DNA from: Mycobacterium paraffinicum
Lineage (GTDB): Bacteria; Actinomycetota; Actinomycetes; Mycobacteriales; Mycobacteriaceae
Length of the DNA: 64,000 nt
NCBI RefSeq assembly: GCF_001907675.1
Contig: NZ_MPNT01000022.1
Location: forward strand, 32,982 to 96,981
Reading direction: 5' to 3'
The stretch's first letter is position 1. Each line of letters begins with the position of its first letter. The notes under the pieces were generated by a model. It saw only the letters and a list, made by a program, of their open reading frames with translations. It did not search any database and was not told the origin of the DNA. Shown here piece after piece: positions 42,801 to 51,273 of the stretch. A program made the position numbers and the translations under genes.

Positions 42801-44207
42801 ATGACAACCGCCGTGAAACGGGTTGCGGAGTCACCGCTTTCCCGCCTGGGGGAACAAGAACTGGAAAAGCTCGCGAAGGAATTCGACGCGATCCACGACG
42901 AGGTGTTCGCCGACCTCGGCGACCGCGACCGCCGCTACATCAAGAACGTGATCGCGGCCCAACGGCAGATCGTGGTGGCCGGCCGCGTGCTGTTGCTGGC
43001 GTCGCGCTCGAAAACCGCGTGGCTGCTCGGCACGGCCTGCCTCTCCATGGCGAAGATCTTGGAGAACATGGAGATCGGCCACAATGTGATGCACGGTCAA
43101 TGGGACTGGATGAACGATCCCGACATCCACTCCTCGGTCTGGGACTGGGACACCGCGTCGACCGCCGAGTCGTGGAAGCACTCCCACAACTACATCCATC
43201 ACACCTTCACCAACATCCTCGGCAAGGACAAGGATCTCGGCTACGAGATCATGCGCATCGACCCCAATCAGAAATGGGCGCCGCGCTACCTGGGTCAACC
43301 GATCTACAACCTGCTGTTGACGCTGCTGTTCGAGTGGGGCGTGGCCGTCCACGACATGGACATCGACGCCATCCGCAAGCGGGAAAAGCCCTGGTCGGAA
43401 GTGCGCAAGGACCTCAAAGGCATCGGGGTCAAGGCGCGCGCCCAGATCGTCAAGGACTACCTGGGTTGGCCGTTGATCAGCGCCGGGGCGTTCGGGCTCA
43501 CCCAGCTGGCGTTGCGCGGACGGCTCGAACAGCCGGCGCAGTCCCGCATCGCCAGAAGGCTGCGCAGGGTGTCGAAGGGCGGGCGCGTCGGCGCGGCGGC
43601 GAACTTCCTCGACAAGGTCGCGCCCGGCGTCGAAAGCACCTACCTGCGCACGCTGGCCGCCGACGCGCTGGCCAACGTGATCCGTAACGTGTGGGCGCAC
43701 GCCATCATCTTCTGCGGCCACTTCCCGGACCAGACCTACACGTTCACGCAAGAAGAGGTCGAGAACGAGACCCGCGGTGGCTGGTACGTGCGCCAATTGC
43801 TCGGCGCCGCGAACATAGACGGCAGCCCGCTGTTCCACATCATCAGCGGCAATCTCGGTTACCAGGTCGAGCACCATCTCTACCCGGACATGCCGAGCAG
43901 TCGATACTCCGAGATAGCGCCGCAGGTCAAGGACATCTGCGAGCGCTACGAACTGCCGTACAACTCGGGCCGTTTCTCCAAGCAGTGGGCGATGGTGCAC
44001 CGCAGCATCTTCCGGCTGGCCTTCCCGGGCGGTAGCCCCCGGCCGAAGCCCGGCCCATACCACGGCAACGTCCATCGGCCCGATCCCGAACGGCCCAGCG
44101 AAAGCACGCGGTTCCGCGACCGTGTCCCGGCCGAACACCCGGCGGCGGGCCCCGAACACGACTCCACCGGCGTCGAGGTGCAGCCGCCGCCGCGGGGCAA
44201 AGACTGA
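42801..44207 (+). CDS. DesA3-like membrane acyl-CoA desaturase
   Basis: A 468-residue membrane desaturase with a di-iron centre. Seen: the three histidine boxes HNVMH (near residue 95), HSHNYIHH (about 126-133) and QVEHHLYP (about 356), plus membrane helices between them. It resembles DesA3 (Rv3229c), the stearoyl-CoA delta9 desaturase that forms oleate, but has an internal insertion of about 40 residues and a distinct proline-rich C-terminal tail (PPPRGKD), so it may be a paralogue. Coupled with the reductase upstream. Acyl chain length and position of desaturation are not readable. Confidence 0.9.
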   Translation: MTTAVKRVAESPLSRLGEQELEKLAKEFDAIHDEVFADLGDRDRRYIKNVIAAQRQIVVAGRVLLLASRSKTAWLLGTACLSMAKILENMEIGHNVMHGQWDWMNDPDIHSSVWDWDTASTAESWKHSHNYIHHTFTNILGKDKDLGYEIMRIDPNQKWAPRYLGQPIYNLLLTLLFEWGVAVHDMDIDAIRKREKPWSEVRKDLKGIGVKARAQIVKDYLGWPLISAGAFGLTQLALRGRLEQPAQSRIARRLRRVSKGGRVGAAANFLDKVAPGVESTYLRTLAADALANVIRNVWAHAIIFCGHFPDQTYTFTQEEVENETRGGWYVRQLLGAANIDGSPLFHIISGNLGYQVEHHLYPDMPSSRYSEIAPQVKDICERYELPYNSGRFSKQWAMVHRSIFRLAFPGGSPRPKPGPYHGNVHRPDPERPSESTRFRDRVPAEHPAAGPEHDSTGVEVQPPPRGKD

Positions 44208-44215
44208 CGCAGGCC

Positions 44216-44277
44216 GCCGAGTGTGCGCCCTATGCACGAATTCGGGCGGATCTACGTGCATAGGCCCCACACTCGGC
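44216..44277 (+). terminator. Long inverted repeat after the desaturase gene
   Basis: Arms of 23 bases (44216-44238 and 44255-44277) with a 16-base loop start 9 bp after the desaturase stop. Pairing is complete except for an internal 4-base stretch (CGCC against CCCC), giving 10- and 9-bp stems. The outer part GCCGAGTGTG is a motif I have seen repeatedly after mycobacterial genes. A transcription terminator is the simple reading. Confidence 0.65.
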
Positions 44278-44280
44278 GCG

Positions 44281-44322
44281 GCGCTCGGCCTGACGCGCTC
44301 GGCCTGACGCGCTCGGCCTGAC
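44281..44322. repeat. Three tandem 14-bp repeats
   Basis: GCGCTCGGCCTGAC is repeated three times without interruption right after the long hairpin (44281-44294, 44295-44308, 44309-44322). A short VNTR-like array; copy number may vary between strains. Confidence 0.8.
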
Positions 44323-44382
44323 GCGCACTGCCGAACCCCCGAATCTGAACCATTTTCGGCGCCCGCTCGTGGATGATCATCG

Positions 44383-45747
44383 ATGATGCGCCGCGTCCAG
44401 AGTTCCCGCACCGAAGAGACCGAGCCGACCGACTCCGGCGGTTACGGGTTTCCCTCGCGGCTGTGGCGCCGGCTCGATGAGCACCCCCCGCCGGGCGTCA
44501 GGCGGGCGCAGCGCTGGCGCAGCCCCCTGCGCGGGCCATGGCTGACATCCGTGTTCGGCTCGGTGCTGCTGGTCACGCTGCCGATCGTCATCATCACCGG
44601 CCTGCTGTCGTACATCGCCTACGGGCCGCGGTTCGGCCAGGCCATCCCCGGCGACGTCGGATGGCTGAAGCTGCCGACGTTCGATTGGCCCACCAACCCG
44701 CCGTGGCTGTATCGGCTGACCCAGGGGTTGCACGTCGGGCTCGGACTGATCCTGATCCCCGTGGTGCTGGCCAAACTCTGGTCGGTGATCCCGCGACTGT
44801 TCGCCTGGCCGCCCGCCCGCTCCATTGCCCAAGTGCTGGAACGGGTTTCGCTGCTGATGCTGGTCGGCGGCGCCCTGTTCGAAATCGTCACGGGCGTACT
44901 GAACATCCAGTACGACTACATCTTCGGTTTCAGCTTCTACACCGCGCATTACTTCGGCGCGTGGGTGTTCATCACCGGATTCGTCGTGCATATCGCGATC
45001 AAGATCCCGGCCATGTGGTCCGGCCTGCGCTCGATCTCGGCGCGCGACGTGCTGCGCACCGGGCGCGCCGAGACCCGCGCGCAACCGTGGGAGCCGGACG
45101 GGCTGGTCGCCGCGGATCCGGAGCCCGCGACAATGAGCCGGCGCGGCGCCCTGGCGCTGGTGGGCGGCGGTGCCGTGTTCATGGCGGTCATCACCGCGGG
45201 GCAGACGCTGGGCGGCTTCACGCGGCCCGCGGCACTGCTGCTTCCGCGCGGGCGGACCCCCGGGAACGGACCCGGCGACTTCGAGGTCAACCGGACCGCG
45301 TTAGTGGCCGGCATTTCCCCGGAAACCGCGGGCGAGCGCTGGCGGCTCACGCTGAGCGGAGGCCCGCACGCCGTCGTCCTGGACCGCCAGGCCCTCCTGG
45401 CCATGCAGCTGCACACCGCCACGCTGCCGATCGCCTGCGTGGAAGGCTGGTCCACCACCCAAACGTGGACCGGCGTGCGGCTGGCGGATCTGGCCAGGCT
45501 TGCCGGCGTTCCGGCACCCGAGTCGGCATACGTCTCGTCGCTGGAGCGCGGGGGCGCGTTCGGCCGCGCGACCTTGCAGGGGAGCCAGGTGCTGCACCCC
45601 GACGCGCTGCTGGCCCTGCGCGTCAACGGCGCCGACCTGTCCCCGGATCATGGCTTTCCGGCACGCATCATCGTGCCCGCGTTGCCGGGGGTACACAACA
45701 CCAAATGGGTCGAATCCATCGTCTTCAGGGCCCCGCCAAATGCGTAG
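44383..45747 (+). CDS. Cytochrome b561-type membrane domain fused to molybdopterin (YedY/sulfite-oxidase-like) domain
   Basis: A 454-residue fusion. Residues about 50-230 hold four membrane helices with paired His residues, a dihaem cytochrome b561-like domain. Residues about 270-450 are a sulfite-oxidase-fold molybdopterin domain with the Mo-ligating Cys in IACVEGWSTTQTWTG (about residue 351) and PGVHNTKWVESIVF. This resembles MsrPQ/YedYZ systems, in which periplasmic molybdoenzyme and membrane haem protein repair oxidised methionine or reduce other substrates, but here both are in one chain. The Mo domain should face outside. Substrate unknown. Confidence 0.85.
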   Translation: MMRRVQSSRTEETEPTDSGGYGFPSRLWRRLDEHPPPGVRRAQRWRSPLRGPWLTSVFGSVLLVTLPIVIITGLLSYIAYGPRFGQAIPGDVGWLKLPTFDWPTNPPWLYRLTQGLHVGLGLILIPVVLAKLWSVIPRLFAWPPARSIAQVLERVSLLMLVGGALFEIVTGVLNIQYDYIFGFSFYTAHYFGAWVFITGFVVHIAIKIPAMWSGLRSISARDVLRTGRAETRAQPWEPDGLVAADPEPATMSRRGALALVGGGAVFMAVITAGQTLGGFTRPAALLLPRGRTPGNGPGDFEVNRTALVAGISPETAGERWRLTLSGGPHAVVLDRQALLAMQLHTATLPIACVEGWSTTQTWTGVRLADLARLAGVPAPESAYVSSLERGGAFGRATLQGSQVLHPDALLALRVNGADLSPDHGFPARIIVPALPGVHNTKWVESIVFRAPPNA

Positions 45748-46264
45748 CGCGCGAGTGGCTTTCATCAGGCTCTATGGGTCCCGACCGTGGCACCTGCTGA
45801 CCCTGACCGCCGGGTTCGCCCTGTTGGGCTACGTGGTGGCGACCAGCAAACCGGTCACGCTGTGGAACCCGCACGTGTGGTGGCAGTCGATCGCCGTGTG
45901 GTTCGCGGCGGCCATCGTCGCCCACGACCTGGTGCTGTTTCCGATCTACGCATTGCTCGACCGACTGCTGTCACGCTCCATCGTCCGGCTCCCGCCGCGG
46001 CGTGTGCCCGTGATCAACTACATCCGGGTGCCCGCGCTGGGTGCGGGCCTGACGCTGCTGGTGTTCCTGCCCGGCATCATCAAGCAGGGCGCCGCCACGT
46101 ATTCGGCCGCGACCGGCCAGACGCAGGATCCCTTTCTTGGCCGCTGGCTGCTGCTGACCGCAGCGATGTTCGGCGTCAGCGCCGCCAGCTACGCGGTTCG
46201 CACGGCGACGGCCCGGCGAGGCGCCGAGGCGGCACCGGACCTACATGTTGGCGATGATCTGTAG
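45740..46264 (+). CDS. Integral membrane protein coupled to the molybdenum fusion
   Basis: A 174-residue protein with about four hydrophobic segments (LLTLTAGFALLGYVVATS, WQSIAVWFAAAIVAHDLVLFPIYALL, LGAGLTLLVFLPGII, and WLLLTAAMFGVSAASYAV). His residues in HVWW and HDLVLF could bind haem, though this is only a guess. It starts 8 bp inside the preceding gene and is probably a partner of the cytochrome b561/Mo protein. No family assignment. Confidence 0.75.
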   Translation: MRSARVAFIRLYGSRPWHLLTLTAGFALLGYVVATSKPVTLWNPHVWWQSIAVWFAAAIVAHDLVLFPIYALLDRLLSRSIVRLPPRRVPVINYIRVPALGAGLTLLVFLPGIIKQGAATYSAATGQTQDPFLGRWLLLTAAMFGVSAASYAVRTATARRGAEAAPDLHVGDDL

Positions 46265-46600
46265 GCGCTGGGCGCTGTACTCGGTGTCGGTGATGGCGCC
46301 CCTGGCGTGCAGGTCTTCCAGCTGTTTGAGGCGGTCGTAAAGCGGCGGCTCGGGCCGCGGGAACGCGGCCGGGTGGGCGTGGATGCCGCAGGTGTGCGGC
46401 ATCGACCCACCCTTGGTGGTCCATCCCGCACCGAGGTCGATGAGCCGCAGCGCGAACAACACGCCGGCGCCGGTGATCGGCAGCCCGAGGTAGAGCATCC
46501 ACCCCAACGGCACGCCAGCCCGGCTCAGCGCGAAATAACGCGTCAGCAGGACCAGCGCGAGCATCCCGCCGGCCAGCAGCACGACGACCTTACTTTTCAT
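46241..46600 (-). CDS. Membrane protein with C-terminal SHOCT domain
   Basis: A 119-residue protein: two hydrophobic segments (VVVLLAGGMLALVLLTRYFAL, GWMLYLGLPITGAGVLFAL), a short linker with HTCGIHAHP, and a C-terminal SHOCT domain of about 32 residues (DRLKQLEDLHARGAITDTEY). SHOCT domains are short oligomerisation helices. The gene's 3' end overlaps the 3' end of the upstream gene by 24 bp in opposite orientation. Role unknown. Confidence 0.8.
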   Translation of the reverse strand: MKSKVVVLLAGGMLALVLLTRYFALSRAGVPLGWMLYLGLPITGAGVLFALRLIDLGAGWTTKGGSMPHTCGIHAHPAAFPRPEPPLYDRLKQLEDLHARGAITDTEYSAQRLQIIANM

Positions 46601-46803
46601 CCGCCATGAACCTCCGTGTCGGTCGCTGCGGTGCAGCTGTGATGTGCCAAGTGCAACGCGACGGGACCGCTACCGATCCCAAGGCGCTGAGCGCGTTCAC
46701 GGTCCACGGCCGCGCTTGGAGGATTCTTGACAACTTCTTGGAAAGTTCTCTGAAACCCGCGCGTGTTCTGCGCGTTGGGCGACGAGTAACTACTCTGGTC
46801 AGC

Positions 46804-47091
46804 ATGGGACGCGGGCGGATCGGGACGGCGACGGCGTTGTGCGCCTGCCTGGCCGCACTCGTCTTGACGCCGTTCGGCGTCGCCCCGACGACGGCGATGA
46901 CAAAAACCGTTGCGCCGTCGTCATCGTCATCGATCGCCGCGAGTGCCCTCGGACTGCCCAGCTCGCCCTGTTTCATCGGCCTCAATTGCGGATGTGTTCA
47001 ACACTGCCAAACACCGCCACACCCACGTCCGCCGGCCGTAGCCGGCGATCCACAGCACGCCCCGCCCGCCTCCACGCCGCCAAATCCCTAG
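46804..47091 (+). CDS. Small secreted Cys-rich protein, copy 1
   Basis: A 95-residue protein with a signal peptide (GTATALCACLAALVLTPFG, likely cleaved after TTAMT-like region), a serine-rich linker, and a four-cysteine core CFIGLNCGCVQHC (C-x5-C-x-C-x3-C), then a proline-rich tail containing GDPQHAPP. It is a close relative of the next gene. The core could bind metal or form disulphides outside the cell. ATG start at 46804; the frame is open further upstream but lacks a signal sequence there. No known family recognised. Confidence 0.7.
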   Translation: MGRGRIGTATALCACLAALVLTPFGVAPTTAMTKTVAPSSSSSIAASALGLPSSPCFIGLNCGCVQHCQTPPHPRPPAVAGDPQHAPPASTPPNP

Positions 47092-47142
47092 TCTGACCGC
47101 GCAGATTGCTCGCCCGCGGCGAGAAAGCGCACTGGAGAGATT

Positions 47143-47454
47143 GTGAAGATTCGACAAGCCCAGCCGGTGGCCGCAGTTTGCGGTGTCTTCGCAGCACTCG
47201 TCTTGGCGTTCGGTTGGTCGGACGCCGGGATGGTCAGCCGGGCCGCGAACCCCACGCCGTCGTCGAACGTGACGCCGGCGCCGCCGCCCGCCCCAGGCGG
47301 CGCCCTGCCGGTGCAACCCGCCGGCGGGGGCGGCTGCATCATCGGCCTCAACTGCGGCTGCACGCGCAACTGCCATAAGCCGCGACCCCGTCCCCCGGGC
47401 CCCGTTAGCGACCCGCAACACGACGCGCCCGCGCCGGCCCCCGGGAACCCCTAG
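47143..47454 (+). CDS. Small secreted Cys-rich protein, copy 2
   Basis: A 103-residue paralogue of the preceding gene: signal peptide (AVCGVFAALVLAFGW), a proline-rich linker, the core CIIGLNCGCTRNC with identical cysteine spacing, and a tail with SDPQHDAPAPAPGNP. GTG start preceded by GGAGAG. The two genes are 51 bp apart, so they may be one transcript, and they probably arose by tandem duplication. Exported function unknown. Confidence 0.75.
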   Translation: MKIRQAQPVAAVCGVFAALVLAFGWSDAGMVSRAANPTPSSNVTPAPPPAPGGALPVQPAGGGGCIIGLNCGCTRNCHKPRPRPPGPVSDPQHDAPAPAPGNP

Positions 47455-47501
47455 CGGGGCATCCCCGACGCGGCCGCCGGCCGCTTTCCTATCATCGGCT
47501 G

Positions 47502-49109
47502 ATGGAGATCGCGTCCTCGCCGGCGTTCAGTGCCGAGGACTCGGCCCATTTTCGTGCCTGCGGCTTCTGGTCGGACGCGACGTTGTCGGACGCGGTGCGC
47601 CGCAACGCCGAACGGTCACCGCAGCGGCTCGCCTATGTCGACCATCCCGGGTCCGCACTGAGCTGGCGCCAATTCGACGATGCCGCAAGCGCTCTGGCCG
47701 AGGGGCTGGCCGGCACGGGGATCGAGCCCGGCGACCGAGTGGCGGTGTGGCACGGCGACTCCGCCGCCCTGCACGTGTTGTTCGTCGCGATCGAGCGGTG
47801 TGGGGCGGTCGTCGTCGGTGTCGGCGCGCGCGCCGGAGCCCGCGAGGTCGCGGCGATACTGCGCAGCGCCCAGCCGAAAATCCTGATCAGCGACCAACAG
47901 CGCGGCGCCACCGCGGCGGCCGTCGCCGAGGAGCTTGCGCTGCCCACGCTGACGCTGGGCTGGGACGCCGGCTTGCCACGACTCAACGTTCGGGCGGCAT
48001 CCCGGGCGCTCGCCCCCGAATCCCGGCTCGGGCCCGACGATGTTTTCCTCATTAACTCGACGTCCGGGACCACCGGCCTGCCCAAGTGCGTGGTGCACAC
48101 CCAGAATCGCTGGTACTACTTCCACCAGAAGGCCGTCGCCAACGGGCTGCTGACGTCGGAAGACGTTTTCCTGCCGGTCATCCCGACGCCGTTCGGCTTC
48201 GGGTTATGGACCAGCCACACCACGCCGATCTATCTCGGCGCCACCGCGGTCATCCTGGGCCGGTTCAGCACGGGGGCGACCTGCGAGGCGATCGCCCGCC
48301 ATCGGGCCACCGTATTGTGCTGTGTCAGTACGCAATTGACCATGCTGATGGCGGATCCCGCGACCCGCGACCACGACCTGAGCTCACTGCGCGTCGTGTT
48401 CACCGGCGGCGAGGCGCTGCCTTACCGGCCGGCCGCCGAGTTCGAGGAACTCACCGGCGCCAAGATCCTGCAGTTTTACGGCTCCAACGAAACCGGGATG
48501 CTGAGCGCCACCACGGTCGACGACACGCGAGAACGGCGACTGCGCACGGGCGGGCGGATCGTGCCCGAAATGGCGGTCCGCCTCTTCGACGGAGACCGGG
48601 ACGTGACCGCGACGGGCAAGGGCCAGCCGGCCTGCCGCGGCCCGGCGACCAGCCTCGGCTACCTCGGCGGGACCGATCACGACAAGTTGTTCACCGAAGA
48701 CGGCTGGATGCGCATGGGTGACATCTGCGAAATCGACGCAGACGGGTATTTGACCGTCACCGGGCGAACTTCCGACTTCATCCTGCGCGGCGGGAAAAAC
48801 ATCAGCGCGACGCAGGTCGAGGACGCCGTCACCACTCACCCCGCGATCGCGGTGGCGGCGGCGGTCGCGATGCCCGACCCGGTGTTCGGCGAAAAGGTGT
48901 GCCTCTACGCCGAACTCGTCGACTCGGCCAAGATCGACCTGCCCGAGCTGGTCGAACACCTCCTGGCGCTGGGCGTGTCCAAGGAGCTGTTGCCCGAGCG
49001 GCTGATCGTGGTCGACGAGCTTCCGCGGTCGTCGGGCGGCAAGGTTGCCAAGGGCCGGCTCCGCGAGGATATTCGAGCCAGAACGGAGGCCGAAGATGAA
49101 TGCTCCTGA
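47502..49109 (+). CDS. AMP-binding acyl-CoA synthetase (FadD-type)
   Basis: A 535-residue ligase that activates a carboxylic acid to its CoA thioester via an acyl-adenylate. Seen: motif NSTSGTTGLPKCVVHT, acid site QFYGSNETGMLS, the hinge MRMGDICEIDADGYLTVTGR and catalytic Lys in SSGGKVAKGRL. Sequence features do not match FadD1 or FadD3 closely, so the substrate is open; small cyclic or aromatic acids are possible given the neighbours. It overlaps the next gene by 14 bp; together with the amidohydrolase it makes a three-gene operon. Confidence 0.88.
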   Translation: MEIASSPAFSAEDSAHFRACGFWSDATLSDAVRRNAERSPQRLAYVDHPGSALSWRQFDDAASALAEGLAGTGIEPGDRVAVWHGDSAALHVLFVAIERCGAVVVGVGARAGAREVAAILRSAQPKILISDQQRGATAAAVAEELALPTLTLGWDAGLPRLNVRAASRALAPESRLGPDDVFLINSTSGTTGLPKCVVHTQNRWYYFHQKAVANGLLTSEDVFLPVIPTPFGFGLWTSHTTPIYLGATAVILGRFSTGATCEAIARHRATVLCCVSTQLTMLMADPATRDHDLSSLRVVFTGGEALPYRPAAEFEELTGAKILQFYGSNETGMLSATTVDDTRERRLRTGGRIVPEMAVRLFDGDRDVTATGKGQPACRGPATSLGYLGGTDHDKLFTEDGWMRMGDICEIDADGYLTVTGRTSDFILRGGKNISATQVEDAVTTHPAIAVAAAVAMPDPVFGEKVCLYAELVDSAKIDLPELVEHLLALGVSKELLPERLIVVDELPRSSGGKVAKGRLREDIRARTEAEDECS

Positions 49110-49869
49110 CGCACGCCGGGGCGGCCTGGAGGTCTGGGCGCCCTCGGTGGTTCCCCCGATCGGGGTCGACTTGTCCGACGAGCAGGCCCTCGCGGTGGCC
49201 TTCCGCCACCTGGCCGGCATCGGGTTCGCCGAGAACATGGCAGGACACATCACCTGGCAGCTCGACGGCCGGACGGAGATGTTGGTCAATCCGTGGGGGC
49301 TGTGGTGGCAGGAGATCACCGCGTCGGACATCTGCGTGGTCAACGCCGACGCCCGGGTGTTGCGCGGCCGTTGGGACGTCACCCCGGCGATCCACATCCA
49401 CACCGAACTGCACCGCGTCCGCGACGACGCCCGGGTGGTCATCCATAACCACCCCTACTACGTGTGTGTGCTTGCCGCGCTGGGCCGGCTGCCCGAATTG
49501 GTGCACCAGACCGGTTCGCTCTTCCTCGACGACCTGTGCCTGGTGGACAGCTACGACGGCGAGATCGACGGCCCGGCCCGCGCGGCCGAACTCGCGGCCC
49601 GCATCGGCGCCGCGAACCTGACCATCCTGGCCAACCACGGCGTCATCGCCACCGGCCGCACCCTGCCCGAAGCCGTCTACCGCGCGGCGTCCATCGAACG
49701 GGTATGCAAGCTGGCCTACGACGTGCTGCTGACCGGCAAGGAGCCGGTGGCCATGAAGTGGTCCGACATGGCGGGCATGCAGCGCTCGCTCGTCGAGCGC
49801 GCCGCCGACGTGTACTGGGCGGGTGCGGCGCGGATGACCATCAAGGCCGACCCCGACGTGCTCACGTGA
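49096..49869 (+). CDS. Class II aldolase/adducin family protein
   Basis: A 257-residue protein of the class II aldolase/adducin fold, zinc-dependent aldolases and decarboxylases. Seen: GHITWQLDGRTEMLVNPWG, the zinc-binding HNHP motif in VVIHNHPYYVC with HIHTE just before, and the third His in LANHGVIATG. Typical members use Zn2+ to stabilise an enolate for retro-aldol or decarboxylation chemistry. The ATG has GGAGG upstream within the fadD 3' end. The substrate is likely the CoA or free-acid product of the pathway. Confidence 0.86.
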   Translation: MNAPDARRGGLEVWAPSVVPPIGVDLSDEQALAVAFRHLAGIGFAENMAGHITWQLDGRTEMLVNPWGLWWQEITASDICVVNADARVLRGRWDVTPAIHIHTELHRVRDDARVVIHNHPYYVCVLAALGRLPELVHQTGSLFLDDLCLVDSYDGEIDGPARAAELAARIGAANLTILANHGVIATGRTLPEAVYRAASIERVCKLAYDVLLTGKEPVAMKWSDMAGMQRSLVERAADVYWAGAARMTIKADPDVLT

Positions 49870-49910
49870 ACCTCCCTTTCAACCACGCAGGCGCGCAAGG
49901 AGATTGACGA

Positions 49911-51179
49911 GTGAAATCGATCGACGAGCTGGCCGGCAACCTGAACTTCACCACCGCGAAGACCGGCGAACAACGCTCGGTCACGTTCCTGCCCGACCCG
50001 CCGCGCGCGCCGCGGCGCTACACGGTGATCTCCGTCGACGATCACATCGTCGAGCCGCCGGACACCTTCACCGGGCGGCTGCCGCGTAAGTTCGCCGACC
50101 GGGCGCCCAAAGTCGTCGAGACCGGCGGCGGGGGACAGACGTGGGTCTACGACGGCCGGGAGCTGCCCAACGTCGGATTCAACGCCGTCGTCGGCCGGCC
50201 CGTGGCCGAGTATGGCTTCGAACCCGTCCGGTTCGACGAAATGCGCAGGGGCGCCTGGGATATCCATGAGCGCGTCAAGGACATGGACCTCAACGGGATC
50301 TACGCCTCACTCAATTTCCCGTCCTTCCTGCCCGGGTTCGCCGGCCAGCGGCTGCAGCAGGTGACCACCGATCGCGATCTGGCGCTGGCCTCGGTGCGCG
50401 CGTGGAACGACTGGCATCTCGAGGTGTGGGCGGGCTCGTATCCCGAACGCATCATTCCGTGCCAACTGCCGTGGCTGCTGGACCCCGACCTCGGTGCCCA
50501 GATGATCTACGAGAACGCCGAGCGGGGATTCCACGCCGTCACGTTCAGCGAGAACCCGGCGATGCTGGGGCTGCCCAGCATCCACTCCAAACACTGGGAC
50601 CCGATGATGGCGGCCTGCGCCGAGACGGACACCGTCGTAAACCTGCACATCGGCTCGTCGGGCTCCTCGCCGTCCACCACCGACGACGCGCCGCCGGACG
50701 TACAGGGCGTGTTGTTCTTCGCCTATGCCATCTCCGCGGCGGTCGACTGGCTGTATTCCGGGCTGCCCAGCAGGTTCCCCAACCTGAAAATCTGCCTGTC
50801 GGAAGGCGGGATCGGGTGGGTGGCCGGGCTGTTGGATCGCCTGGACCACATGCTCAGCTACCACGAGATGTACGGCACCTGGGCGGCTCTGGGCGAAAGC
50901 CTCACGCCCGCAGAGGTGTTCACCCGCAACTTCTGGTTCTGCGCGGTGGAGGACAAATCCTCGTTCGTGCAGCGCGACCGGATCGGCGTGGACAACATCA
51001 TGTTGGAGGCCGACTATCCGCATTGCGACTCGACCTGGCCCCACACCCAACAGATCATCCACGAGCAAATCGGCGACCTGCCCGCTGACGTGATCCGGAA
51101 GTTCAGTTGGGAGAACGCCTCTCGCCTGTATCACCACCCCGTGCCGGAAGAAGTGCAGCGGAATCCGGACGCGTTCTAA
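49911..51179 (+). CDS. Amidohydrolase-family TIM-barrel hydrolase/decarboxylase
   Basis: A 422-residue amidohydrolase 2 family protein, a group including ACMSD and other decarboxylases. Seen: SVDDHIVEPPDTF at the start (a divergent H-x-H zinc strand, with DDHI rather than HxH), VVNLHIGSSGSS, LSEGGIGWVAGLLDRL, and DNIMLEADYPHCDSTWPH near the C-terminus carrying Asp and His. GTG start with AAGGAG upstream. It closes the fadD-aldolase operon, so hydrolysis or decarboxylation of the same compound is likely. Confidence 0.85.
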   Translation: MKSIDELAGNLNFTTAKTGEQRSVTFLPDPPRAPRRYTVISVDDHIVEPPDTFTGRLPRKFADRAPKVVETGGGGQTWVYDGRELPNVGFNAVVGRPVAEYGFEPVRFDEMRRGAWDIHERVKDMDLNGIYASLNFPSFLPGFAGQRLQQVTTDRDLALASVRAWNDWHLEVWAGSYPERIIPCQLPWLLDPDLGAQMIYENAERGFHAVTFSENPAMLGLPSIHSKHWDPMMAACAETDTVVNLHIGSSGSSPSTTDDAPPDVQGVLFFAYAISAAVDWLYSGLPSRFPNLKICLSEGGIGWVAGLLDRLDHMLSYHEMYGTWAALGESLTPAEVFTRNFWFCAVEDKSSFVQRDRIGVDNIMLEADYPHCDSTWPHTQQIIHEQIGDLPADVIRKFSWENASRLYHHPVPEEVQRNPDAF

Positions 51180-51238
51180 ACCCCGGGGGCCGACCACGCC
51201 GCAACGGCCCCTTGCCTCATCGGGTCCCCTTGCATATA

Positions 51239-51264
51239 CTACGTTCAGTACGTACTAAACGTAG
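51239..51264. promoter_or_regulatory. 26-bp near-perfect palindrome before the GbsR/MarR regulator
   Basis: Outer arms CTACGTT and AACGTAG, inner core TACGTA, symmetrical about one point: 12 of 13 base pairs match (only the pair at the third position of the CAG/CTA step fails). It ends 9 bp before the regulator start and overlaps the ribosome-site region, so binding would block its own expression. Almost certainly the autoregulatory operator. Confidence 0.75.
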
Positions 51265-51273
51265 CGGAGGATC

